A stretch of DNA of 5,278 bases from the NCBI GenBank assembly GCA_016936035.1, contig JAFGPU010000028.1, positions 1 to 5,278 of the forward strand, in the 5' to 3' direction. Origin of the DNA: Acidimicrobiales bacterium (GTDB taxonomy: Bacteria; Actinomycetota; Acidimicrobiia; Acidimicrobiales; VFJN01). Made by a program: the position numbers and the translations under genes. The notes under the pieces are model-generated. The model saw only the letters and a list, made by a program, of their open reading frames with translations, was not told the DNA's origin and searched no databases. Positions 1-5,278 of the stretch are shown here, one piece after another; positions within the stretch are counted from its first letter, which is position 1, and every line of letters starts with the position of its first letter.

Positions 1-381
1 CTTGGCCAGACCGCGGCTGATCATGTAGCCGATGGTCAGCAGCGTGATGTACAGCCACACCTTGTCGCCGGCGAAGTAGTCGGCGTCCTCGGCGACCACG
101 ATCTCCTCGTCGCTGAGCTGGTTGGTGACGATCACCCAGGTGATCACGCCGGCGATCGAGAGGAGGAGCCCACCGATCATGACCAGGATGGCCAGCAGGC
201 GCAGCGGCCCGGTCGACGCGGGCGAGTGGGCAGGGCGGGTGCCGGCACGGTCGTCGTCCTCGGTCACGCGGGTCGCCCCCGGGGGCGGGCCGGGCAAGCT
301 CGTGTCGGCATCGTCGGTGGATGCGGGCTCGTGCTCAGGATCCCGGGCAGGGTCCGGGCTGGACGGGGGAGTCGTCGACAT
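1..381 (-). CDS. Small membrane protein of unknown function, N-terminal 127 residues (3' end beyond window)
   Basis: The reading frame opens with ATG at 381 and stays open to base 1, so the C-terminus is missing. AAGGAG lies eight bases upstream (395-390), which fixes the start. Residues 1-58 are a polar tail rich in Pro, Asp, Ser and Thr and look disordered. Residues 59-86 (starting LRLLAILVMIGG) form a clear membrane segment. A short acidic stretch (SDEEIVVAEDADYFAGD) follows, then a second hydrophobic segment at about 108-121 ending in MISRGLAK. The hydrophobic segment followed by a TNQL...FAGD loop recalls small actinobacterial membrane proteins often auto-annotated as 'aromatic ring-opening dioxygenase LigA'. 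That resemblance is from memory, and nothing here supports an enzyme. The gene lies 92 bp downstream of modC on the same strand and has its own strong ribosome site. It may be read through from the mod operon or have its own promoter. Function is unknown. Confidence 0.75.
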   Translation of the reverse strand, partial: MSTTPPSSPDPARDPEHEPASTDDADTSLPGPPPGATRVTEDDDRAGTRPAHSPASTGPLRLLAILVMIGGLLLSIAGVITWVIVTNQLSDEEIVVAEDADYFAGDKVWLYITLLTIGYMISRGLAK

Positions 382-389
382 GGCGCATG

Positions 390-395
390 CTCCTT
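390..395 (-). promoter_or_regulatory. Ribosome binding site of the small membrane protein gene
   Basis: The minus strand reads AAGGAG eight bases before the ATG at 381. This near-perfect Shine-Dalgarno sequence supports that start. Confidence 0.7.
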
Positions 396-400
396 GATCG

Positions 401-419
401 AGGTGCGATCACAGCACCT
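401..419 (-). promoter_or_regulatory. Short hairpin in the leader of the small membrane protein gene
   Basis: AGGTGC and GCACCT form a perfect 6-bp stem around a 7-base loop (407-413), just upstream of the ribosome site at 395-390. It could be a leader hairpin, a protein binding site, or chance in GC-rich DNA. It has no run of T, so a simple terminator is unlikely. Confidence 0.25.
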
Positions 420-458
420 TTCATGCCCCAGGTTCGCCCTCCGTAGACATCGGATCAA

Positions 459-471
459 GCACCCTCGGTGC
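459..471 (-). terminator. Possible weak hairpin terminator after modC
   Basis: On the minus strand, two bases after the modC stop codon, GCACC-GAG-GGTGC can fold into a 5-bp stem with a 3-base loop. The following bases are TTGATCC rather than a T-run, so it is not a classical intrinsic terminator. It may attenuate or mark the 3' end of the mod transcript. Confidence 0.25.
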
Positions 472-473
472 GC

Positions 474-1565
474 TCACCGTTCGTACACGGCCAGATCGAC
501 GGCCTTGACGGTGGCCCACACGGCCGCCCCGGGCGCCAGTCCGAGCTCGGCGACGGCACCCGGCGTCACCTCGGCGACGAGGACCGCCGGATCGCCCGGC
601 CCGGTGGCCGGTGCGGCGGCGACGGGCCCGGCGAGCTGGACCCGCACGCGGTCATGGTCGGCCTCGAGGTCGACCACCCTCGCCTCCCAGGCGTTCCGGG
701 CGCTGCCCTCGGGCCGCCGGCGGTGCACGGTGACCGCCTGGGGCCGCACGGCGACGGCCACCTCGCCGGCGGGGAGCGGATCGGCCACCACGAGGTGCCC
801 GCCGCTGGACAGGCGGACGTCGTGCTCGCCGACCGCCGTGCCGTGCAGCAGGTTGAGGCCGACCAGTTGGGCGACGTAGCGAGAGCGGGGCCGGCGGGCG
901 ACCTCGGACGTGGTGCCGTGCTGGGTGACGCGCCCGGCCTCGATCACGACCAGTCGGTCGGCGAGCACCAGGGCATCGACGGGGTCGTGGGTCACCAGCA
1001 GGCGGACCCCGGCGAAGGTCGTCAGGTGCCGGCGCAGCTCGGCCCGCATGTGCACCCGCGTTCGCGCGTCGACCGCGGCGAGGGGCTCGTCGAGCAACAG
1101 GACCTGGGGCTCCGTGGCGAGGGCGCGGGCGACGGCGACGCGCTGCGACTGGCCACCCGACAGGGCCCCGGGTCGCGCGTCGGCCCGATCGGCGAGGCCG
1201 ACCCGGTCCAGCCACCGTGCCGCCCGGCTGCGGGCGTCGACCTTGCCCACGCCGCGGGCGCGCAGCCCGAACGCCACGTTGTCGAGCGCGCTCATGTGGG
1301 GGAACAGCAGGTGATCCTGGAACACCACGCCGACGGGGCGCCCCGCGGGCGGCACGAACGTGCCGGTCGCCGGGTCGTCCAGCACCCGCCCACCCAGCTC
1401 GACCCGGCCGCGATCGAGCGGTTGCAGGCCGGCGACGACCCGGAGGACGGTGGTCTTGCCCGCGCCGTTCGGGCCGAGCAGCGCCACGACTTCGCCGTCC
1501 CCCGCGTCGATCGCGGCCGCCAGGTCCAGGTCGCCGAGCTGCACCCCGATGTCGGCTCGCAGCAT
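474..1565 (-). CDS. modC: Molybdate ABC transporter ATP-binding protein ModC (363 aa)
   Basis: This is the cytoplasmic ATPase that should drive molybdate import through ModB. In order it shows Walker A GPNGAGKTT (31-39), the Q-loop at Gln83 (VVFQDHLLFP), the ABC signature LSGGQSQR (135-142), Walker B VLLLDEP (155-161) with catalytic Glu160, the D-loop, and the switch His193 in LLVTHDP. The last third, about 235-363, is the accessory region. It ends in a Mop/TOBE-type segment (about 291-363) with EVTPGAVAELGLAPG and the ending VWATVKAVDLAVY, typical of ModC and absent from most other importer ATPases. An Ala/Pro/Gly-rich stretch (312-326) interrupts this domain. The length is close to that of E. 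coli ModC (about 350). ATG at 1565 is preferred because it lies four bases after the modB stop and begins the conserved fold. A frame extension to 1655 would overlap modB and is low-complexity Arg/Ser/Cys sequence. Translation is probably coupled to modB, as only a weak GGCGG precedes the start. Confidence 0.93.
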   Translation of the reverse strand: MLRADIGVQLGDLDLAAAIDAGDGEVVALLGPNGAGKTTVLRVVAGLQPLDRGRVELGGRVLDDPATGTFVPPAGRPVGVVFQDHLLFPHMSALDNVAFGLRARGVGKVDARSRAARWLDRVGLADRADARPGALSGGQSQRVAVARALATEPQVLLLDEPLAAVDARTRVHMRAELRRHLTTFAGVRLLVTHDPVDALVLADRLVVIEAGRVTQHGTTSEVARRPRSRYVAQLVGLNLLHGTAVGEHDVRLSSGGHLVVADPLPAGEVAVAVRPQAVTVHRRRPEGSARNAWEARVVDLEADHDRVRVQLAGPVAAAPATGPGDPAVLVAEVTPGAVAELGLAPGAAVWATVKAVDLAVYER

Positions 1566-1569
1566 CGGC

Positions 1570-2370
1570 TCAGGCCGCCAGCCAGCGATCGCGCAGGGGC
1601 ACGAGCACCGCCAGCGACACCGCGATGAGCAGCAGGGAGAGCGCGATCGCCGCATCGCGGTCCGACTCGAGCGCTAGGAACACCGCCAGCGGCATCGTCT
1701 GCGTGCGGCCCTGCAGGTTGCCCGCGAAGGTCACCGTGGCGCCGAACTCGCCGAGCGCCCGCGCCCAGCACAGCACCGCACCGGCGACGACCGAGGGCGC
1801 GACCATCGGGAGGGTCACCCGGCGGAAGGTCGTCCACCGGCTCGCCCCCAGCGTGGCGGCGGCGTCCTCGTAACGTCGGTCGGCCGTGCGCAGGCCCGCC
1901 TCGACGGTCACCACCAGGAACGGCAGGGCCACGAAGGTGTTGGCGGCGATCACGCCCGCCAGCGAGTAGGGCAGCAGCAGCCCGGTGCCGTCGTAGGCGG
2001 GGGCGCCGACCAGGCCGCGACGCCCGAACGCGAACAGCAGCGCCGCGCCACCCACCACCGGGGGCAGCACCATCGGCAGCAGGACGACGGCCCGCACGAA
2101 AGCCCGGCCCGGGAACTCCGTGCGGGCGAGCACCCACGCCAGCGGGACGCCGCCCAGCAGCGACAGGCCGGTGGCGGCGAGTGCGCTCACCACGGACAGC
2201 CGCAACGCGTCGGTGACGAGGGGCTCGCCGAGCAGGTCGCCCATCGACGACCACGGTGCGCGCTGCAACAGGGCGACGAAGGGCAGCACCAGGAACGTGA
2301 GGGCGATCACCGCCAGCGGCACGAGAGCGGCGGGCGGGCGCGTCCGGGCGCGGCGCCGACGTACCGTCAT
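1570..2370 (-). CDS. modB: Molybdate ABC transporter permease ModB (266 aa)
   Basis: This is the inner-membrane channel subunit, expected to work as a homodimer that receives molybdate from ModA and is driven by ModC. After an Arg-rich cytoplasmic start (4-11), hydrophobic segments lie at about 16-36, 54-82, 94-116, 131-157, 192-206 and 240-258. The permease-ATPase coupling (EAA) loop is clear: EDAAATLGASRWTTF starting at residue 168, ending in LP at 187-188. ModB-type signatures follow, with RALGEFGATVTFAGN (204-218) and TQTMPLAVF (223-231). It is somewhat longer than E. coli ModB (about 229), mainly at the N-terminus and in the loop at 116-130. The ATG at 2370 overlaps the modA stop as ATGA, with no good ribosome site, so coupled translation is likely. 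The frame remains open upstream to 2691, but that part is Arg-rich sequence antisense-like in composition and lies within modA, so it is not coding. Confidence 0.92.
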   Translation of the reverse strand: MTVRRRRARTRPPAALVPLAVIALTFLVLPFVALLQRAPWSSMGDLLGEPLVTDALRLSVVSALAATGLSLLGGVPLAWVLARTEFPGRAFVRAVVLLPMVLPPVVGGAALLFAFGRRGLVGAPAYDGTGLLLPYSLAGVIAANTFVALPFLVVTVEAGLRTADRRYEDAAATLGASRWTTFRRVTLPMVAPSVVAGAVLCWARALGEFGATVTFAGNLQGRTQTMPLAVFLALESDRDAAIALSLLLIAVSLAVLVPLRDRWLAA

Positions 2371-3161
2371 GGCGCAGCGAAGCCGTGCGACTCGACGATG
2401 GACCGTCCGGTGTCGGACACCAGGGCATCGACGAAGGCCGAGGCGATGTCGGGCTCGTCGGACCGAGCGAGGGTGGCCACCGGATAGCCGATCTCGGCGG
2501 CGACGGCGGGATCGAGGGCGACGCCCTCGACGTCGTCGCCCCCCGCGAGGACGTCGGTGCGGTACACCAGGCCGGCGTCGAGCTCGCCGGCCGCCACCTT
2601 GGTGAGCAGGCTGCGGACGTCGGGCTCCTCGGTGTCGGGCTCGGGCGTGACACCGGCCTCGGCGAGGGCGCGGAGACCGAGCCGCCCGCACGGGACCTCA
2701 GGGGCGCACAGGCCGACGAGCAGGCCGGGTTCGCCGAGGTCGGCCAAGCCGTCGACTGCGCCCGGGTTGCCCGCCGGCACGACGATCTGCAGCGAGTTCC
2801 GGGCGAACACCCGGGGGTGGCCGGCGAGCTCGCCGGCGGCGGCCAGCGCGTCCATGTCGGTGCCGTCCGCCGACGCGTAGACGTCGGCCGGGGCGCCCGC
2901 CAGGATCTGCTCGCGCAGCGACTGCGAGCCGGCGAAGCTCACCTCGACGGTCACGTCCGGGTGCTGCGCCTCGAACGCGTCGGCGGCCTCGGTGAGCACG
3001 TCGGTCAACGACGCCGCGGCGAACACCGTCACCGTGCCGGCGAGACCGGTGTCGGCGCCGTCCGGGCCGGCGGCGCCGCGCCCGCCGTCCCCACACGCGA
3101 CCGAGGTGAGCATCCCGGCGCCGGTGACGGCGGCCAGCAGCGCTCGTAGGGAGGTGGTCAC
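2367..3161 (-). CDS. modA: Molybdate-binding lipoprotein ModA (264 aa)
   Basis: This is the extracytoplasmic solute-binding protein that captures molybdate (or tungstate) and delivers it to ModB. Residues 1-22 form a signal peptide ending SVA before Cys23, a plausible lipobox (though with Ser at -3), followed by a Gly/Asp-rich linker (24-41). The mature fold begins TVTVFAAASLTDVL (43-56). It continues with VEVSFAGSQSLREQILAG (72-89) and PADVYASAD (91-99), the core ModA pattern. By family analogy Ser51 and Ser79 should contact the oxyanion, as should the backbone around VPCG (156-159) and Tyr200 in GLVYRTDV (197-204). Cys152 and Cys158 (CAPEVPCG) could form a disulfide outside the cell. The start is GTG at 3161, with GGAGG six bases upstream. 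It is the first gene of the modABC operon and divergent from the PadR-like gene. Molybdate is the best-supported substrate, but sequence alone does not exclude tungstate. Confidence 0.93.
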   Translation of the reverse strand: MTTSLRALLAAVTGAGMLTSVACGDGGRGAAGPDGADTGLAGTVTVFAAASLTDVLTEAADAFEAQHPDVTVEVSFAGSQSLREQILAGAPADVYASADGTDMDALAAAGELAGHPRVFARNSLQIVVPAGNPGAVDGLADLGEPGLLVGLCAPEVPCGRLGLRALAEAGVTPEPDTEEPDVRSLLTKVAAGELDAGLVYRTDVLAGGDDVEGVALDPAVAAEIGYPVATLARSDEPDIASAFVDALVSDTGRSIVESHGFAAP

Positions 3162-3167
3162 GCGGTT

Positions 3168-3172
3168 CCTCC
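3168..3172 (-). promoter_or_regulatory. Ribosome binding site of modA
   Basis: The minus strand reads GGAGG (3172-3168) with a 6-base spacer to GTG at 3161. This is a strong site that supports the GTG start, which directly precedes a lipoprotein signal peptide. Confidence 0.75.
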
Positions 3173-3180
3173 GGGGGCGT

Positions 3181-3211
3181 CGGTGACGCGACGGTGACTA
3201 GTGTCAGTGAC
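3181..3211. repeat. Short direct repeats (CGGTGAC) beside the mod palindrome
   Basis: CGGTGAC occurs at 3181-3187 and 3192-3198, 11 bp apart, which is about one helical turn. The shorter core GTGAC recurs at 3207-3211 inside the palindrome. These may be extra regulator half-sites in the modA leader, but such short matches can arise by chance. Confidence 0.3.
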
Positions 3212-3217
3212 ACTAGT
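3197..3217. promoter_or_regulatory. Perfect 21-bp palindrome, probable operator shared by modA and the PadR-like gene
   Basis: The left arm ACTAGTGTCA (3197-3206) and right arm TGACACTAGT (3208-3217) are exact reverse complements around a single G at 3207. It lies in the only divergent promoter region of the window, 36 bp upstream of the modA start and 65 bp upstream of the regulator's start. It stands out as an AT-richer patch in GC-rich surroundings. Both strands contain TAGTGT within it (3199-3204 plus; 3215-3210 minus), which fits a TAnnnT -10 element, but I see no convincing -35 on either side. A dimeric winged-helix protein is the expected ligand, most simply the adjacent PadR-like regulator. 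Binding here would block both promoters. The palindrome is directly seen; the ligand and promoter roles are inferred. Confidence 0.7.
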
Positions 3218-3264
3218 TGATGCCCGCTGTCCGACCGCCGCTGTCCGAACGCCCGTCGCCGCCA

Positions 3265-3273
3265 CGAAGGGAA
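3265..3273 (+). promoter_or_regulatory. Ribosome binding site deciding the PadR-like start
   Basis: The purine-rich GAAGGGAAG lies about 8-9 bases before ATG 3282. The alternative in-frame GTG at 3201 lies inside the palindrome and would add 27 residues unlike the family, so the ATG is favoured. Confidence 0.6.
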
Positions 3274-3281
3274 GCTCGCCG

Positions 3282-3806
3282 ATGCCCCGTCGCGACTCGC
3301 TGTCGCTGAACGAGTGGGCGGTGCTGGCGTGCCTCGTCGAGCGCGACCGCCACGGGTACGACATCGCGTCCGAGCTGGCCCCGGGGGCCGACCTCGGTGG
3401 CGTGTGGCGGGTGCCGCGCCCGGTCGTCTACCGCGCCCTCGACCGCCTCGTGGCCCTGGGGCTGGCGGCGCCCTGTCACGCCGAGCCGGGCGCCGGCGGG
3501 CCGCCTCGCCAGGTGTTCGCGCCGAGCGAGGCCGGCCGCGCGCGGCTGGGCGAGTGGTTGGTGCAGCCCGTCGACCACCTGCGGGAGGTGCGCTCCGCCC
3601 TGCTGCTCAAGCTCACCGTCGGCCGGCGGCTCGCGGTCGACACCCGTCCGCTGGTGGCGGCGCAGCGCCGCCACTTCGAGCGCTCGCTGGCCGCACTGAC
3701 GGCACCGCCGGTCACGGACGATGCCGTCGCCCTGTGGCGGCACCACTCGGCGGCCGCGGTCCAGGCGTTCCTCGACGACCTGTGGGAGCGGGGGGCACCG
3801 GCCTGA
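3282..3806 (+). CDS. PadR-family winged-helix transcriptional regulator (174 aa)
   Basis: This is a predicted dimeric DNA-binding repressor. Residues 7-90 form the PadR winged helix. It opens with LSLNEWAVLACLVERDRHGYDIASEL (positions 7-32), the recognition-helix region is VPRPVVYRALDRLVALGLA (44-62), and a wing spans about 64-82 (AGGPPRQVFAPSEAG-like). Helices at 96-174 resemble the C-terminal dimerisation domain of the longer PadR (Vir-like) subgroup, ending in AFLDDLWERG. The gene is divergent from modA, with a perfect palindrome between them, so the likely targets are the mod operon and its own promoter. There is no Mop/TOBE domain or other visible molybdate site, so how it would sense a signal is unclear. 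ModE, the usual molybdate regulator, is a LysR-like winged helix fused to Mop domains and is clearly different. The PadR assignment is firm; the molybdate role is inferred from position only. Confidence 0.88.
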   Translation: MPRRDSLSLNEWAVLACLVERDRHGYDIASELAPGADLGGVWRVPRPVVYRALDRLVALGLAAPCHAEPGAGGPPRQVFAPSEAGRARLGEWLVQPVDHLREVRSALLLKLTVGRRLAVDTRPLVAAQRRHFERSLAALTAPPVTDDAVALWRHHSAAAVQAFLDDLWERGAPA

Positions 3807-3826
3807 CGCGGGCGCCGGTTCCCCGC
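3797..3826. terminator. Possible hairpins between the convergent PadR-like and membrane protein genes
   Basis: Two mutually exclusive stems overlap the convergent 35-bp gap: ACCGGC/GCCGGT (3797-3802 with 3814-3819) and GCGGG/CCCGC (3808-3812 with 3822-3826). Neither is followed by a T-run. The position between two stop codons suits termination, but the stems are short and GC-rich DNA forms such pairings easily. Confidence 0.25.
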
Positions 3827-3841
3827 TGTTCCGGGTGGCGC

Positions 3842-5278
3842 TCAGGGCAGGGGCGCTGCCGCGCAGCTCAGGGCGGCGGCACGGTCGAACGCGCCGAGGC
3901 CCGCGGACAGCGCGTCGGCACCCTGCGACGACGCGCCGACCATCGGCGCCGCGTCGACGAGCGGCCGTCCCGCCGGCAGTTCGCCCCGGTCGACCACCAC
4001 ATCGGTCGGGCCGCCGGTCGTGACCTCGATCGCCTCGACCCAGGGGGCCAGCTGGTTGTGCAAGGTCGCGATCGCCGTCGGGAGATGCCCGGGCGCAGGG
4101 ACGCCCTCGTGCGCGACCAACCGGGCGACGTCGCGCTCGCCCGGCGGGTTGCCGGCCGTGTACGTCGCCCGCCAGGTCACCCCCTGCCAGTCGGACAGGC
4201 AGCCGGCCGCCGAGTGCAGCTCGGCTCGCACGACGTCGTCGCGCAGGCGGTCGATGTTGTCCCGCACCCGCGTCGGGGCCCAGCCCAGGCCGTCAGCTGC
4301 TGCGAAGCGTCCGGCGTCGGACCGGGGAACCAGGCCCACAGCGACGCCCGCCACGAGCAGGCACACCACGGCGACGAGGGCGATCCCGGGTCGGCCGAGG
4401 CGCCTCGACGCATTGCCCACCAGGGCGCTGCGACGCTGGTGGGCGTCGCCCACCCCCGCCACGAGCATGAAGCAGACGAGCGCGGCAGCGGTGCGCAGCC
4501 CGTGGGCCCACATCCCGGTGCGAGCGGCGACCAGGGTGCCGTTGCGGCCCTCGTCGAGGATCCACAACCCGGCGCAGGCCAGTGCGGGCAGCGCCACCGC
4601 GAGCACGGCGGTGCGCACGAGGTGGATGCCGAACCAGACGACGGCGCGCGGGCGCAGCCAGGCCAGGACGCGGCGCACTGCCCGGTGGGCCATCACAGCG
4701 AGGTTGCGCTCGCTCAGCACGAACGACCGGGCGGTCACGCCGGCGCCGCTGGCCACCGCGACGGCGAACAGCCATGCCCACGGGGTCACGAACGCGCCCG
4801 ATGCCGCGGCCAGGGCCGCCACGTCGAGCAGGTAGGTGTCGACCGCCGCCGGGGTCGTGCTCGCGGTCACGTCGGCGGCCGGGCCAGGAGCGGTGCCGGG
4901 CGCCGGGGCGCCCGCCCGGTCCCGATCGGGCTCTCGTTCAGGAGCGTCCGGGAGCGGGACCTCGACCTCGTGAACCGGGGCGGAGCCGGTGTCGTGCCGT
5001 CGGTCGCCGGAGAGCGGTCGCCCTCGCAGCACGGCATCGGGCCGCAGCGGGTGGTCGTCCTCACCTGCGATGCCGCCCCCCGTCGCGCCGGTCACGTCAG
5101 CGGCGTTGCCGGGATCGATGTCGGCCGCGAGCGCGGTGAACGCCCGCACCGCCGCGGACTCACGGGTGCTCAGGTCGGCGTCGGCGTCGGCGTCAGGGTC
5201 GGCGTCAGGGTCGGGGTCGGCGTCGACGTCGATGCCCAGCCGTGCGGCCCGGTCGACGGCGCGGGCCAGGCGGTCGTC
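3842..5278 (-). CDS. Multi-pass membrane protein of unknown function, C-terminal 478 residues (start beyond window)
   Basis: I do not recognise this family. The frame is open from the window's right edge to a stop at 3844-3842. The in-frame GTG at 5149 is probably not the start: coding-like sequence continues upstream and no ribosome site precedes it. Numbered from the edge, residues 1-18 are a charged helix-like stretch. Residues 19-35 are an Asp-Ala/Asp-Pro repeat, and about 36-145 are hydrophilic, rich in Pro, Asp and Gly, and probably disordered. Hydrophobic segments lie at about 151-182, 212-241, 259-277 and 298-317. A basic loop at 193-211 (AHRAVRRVLAWLRPR) suggests that face is cytoplasmic. 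The final 160 residues form a soluble domain with two cysteines (360 and 472) that could pair if the domain lies outside the cell. It is convergent with the PadR-like gene, so it is unlikely to belong to the mod unit. Confidence 0.75.
   Translation of the reverse strand, partial: DDRLARAVDRAARLGIDVDADPDPDADPDADADADLSTRESAAVRAFTALAADIDPGNAADVTGATGGGIAGEDDHPLRPDAVLRGRPLSGDRRHDTGSAPVHEVEVPLPDAPEREPDRDRAGAPAPGTAPGPAADVTASTTPAAVDTYLLDVAALAAASGAFVTPWAWLFAVAVASGAGVTARSFVLSERNLAVMAHRAVRRVLAWLRPRAVVWFGIHLVRTAVLAVALPALACAGLWILDEGRNGTLVAARTGMWAHGLRTAAALVCFMLVAGVGDAHQRRSALVGNASRRLGRPGIALVAVVCLLVAGVAVGLVPRSDAGRFAAADGLGWAPTRVRDNIDRLRDDVVRAELHSAAGCLSDWQGVTWRATYTAGNPPGERDVARLVAHEGVPAPGHLPTAIATLHNQLAPWVEAIEVTTGGPTDVVVDRGELPAGRPLVDAAPMVGASSQGADALSAGLGAFDRAAALSCAAAPLP
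5174..5230 (-). repeat. Imperfect hexanucleotide repeat encoding Asp-Ala/Asp-Pro
   Basis: On the minus strand GAC alternates with GCC, CCT or CCC for nine hexamer units or near-units, ending with GAC-GTC. It stays in frame inside the partial membrane protein and encodes a run of Asp-Ala and Asp-Pro pairs. The mix of Ala and Pro codons shows some divergence between units. It probably forms a flexible acidic linker and could change length by slippage. Confidence 0.75.

Noticed and set aside
468..1628. Long open plus-strand frame (386 codons) opposite modC
   Set aside because: It is a shadow of modC in GC-rich DNA. The product is Gly/Asp/Arg/His-rich with no recognisable fold, while the minus strand carries every ABC ATPase motif.
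1566..1655. Upstream extension of modC by 30 residues
   Set aside because: It would overlap modB and is rich in Arg, Ser and Cys. ATG 1565, just after the modB stop, begins the normal ABC fold.
2371..2691. Upstream extension of modB by 107 residues
   Set aside because: It is Arg-rich sequence overlapping modA in another frame. The ATGA overlap at 2370-2367 gives a standard coupled start.
2385..3149. Open plus-strand frame (254 codons) opposite modA
   Set aside because: It lies entirely within modA on the other strand, is low-complexity, and has no family resemblance. modA has a signal peptide, a ribosome site and conserved motifs.
3201..3281. GTG 3201 as the start of the PadR-like gene
   Set aside because: It lies inside the palindrome, has no ribosome site and adds a non-family N-terminus. 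ATG 3282 has a purine-rich site and begins just before the PadR domain.
3162..3281. A Moco-type riboswitch or E. coli-like ModE site upstream of modA
   Set aside because: The leader between palindrome and start is only about 36 bases, too short for a Moco riboswitch, and the palindrome sequence does not resemble the ModE site.
4020..4835. Open plus-strand frame (271 codons) opposite the membrane protein gene
   Set aside because: The product is Arg/Thr/Ala/Ser-rich with no domain. The minus strand has coherent membrane segments and a continuous frame across the whole stretch.
5147..5149. GTG 5149 as the true start of the right-hand membrane protein
   Set aside because: The frame remains open to the window edge with a coding-like composition and an in-frame repeat, and there is no clear ribosome site before this codon. 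A start beyond the window is more likely, though the GTG cannot be fully excluded.
1..5278. CRISPR arrays, tRNA or rRNA genes, insertion sequences, integrases or phage-defence genes
   Set aside because: I looked on both strands and saw no spaced direct repeats, RNA gene signatures, transposase motifs or terminal inverted repeats.

Overview
The window looks like a chromosomal segment of a high-GC actinobacterium. By eye it is above 70% GC, with G or C in almost every third codon position, GTG as well as ATG starts, and short or overlapping gene junctions. An Acidimicrobiia-type origin is possible, but nothing in the window settles the lineage. It holds six genes: four complete and two cut by the window edges.

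Layout. Positions 1-381 (minus) carry the N-terminal part of a small membrane protein of unknown function. A 92-bp gap with two short hairpins follows. Positions 474-3161 (minus) hold a tightly packed molybdate ABC transporter operon read modA-modB-modC. modA and modB overlap by four bases (ATGA), and modB and modC are four bases apart. Positions 3162-3281 are a divergent intergenic region with a perfect 21-bp palindrome at 3197-3217. Positions 3282-3806 (plus) encode a PadR-family winged-helix regulator transcribed away from modA. After a 35-bp convergent gap, 3842-5278 (minus) hold the 3' part of a membrane protein of unknown function. It has an acidic, proline-rich N-terminal region (including an Asp-Ala/Asp-Pro repeat), about four membrane segments and a soluble C-terminal domain.

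How it fits together. ModA should capture molybdate (possibly tungstate) outside the membrane, ModB should form the channel and ModC should power import. The divergent PadR-like gene and the palindrome between it and modA suggest that this regulator controls both itself and the transporter. That would take the place of ModE, the usual molybdate regulator, of which there is no copy here. This link is inferred from gene order and the palindrome. The regulator has no recognisable molybdate-binding (Mop/TOBE) domain. The two flanking membrane genes have no visible functional tie to molybdate.
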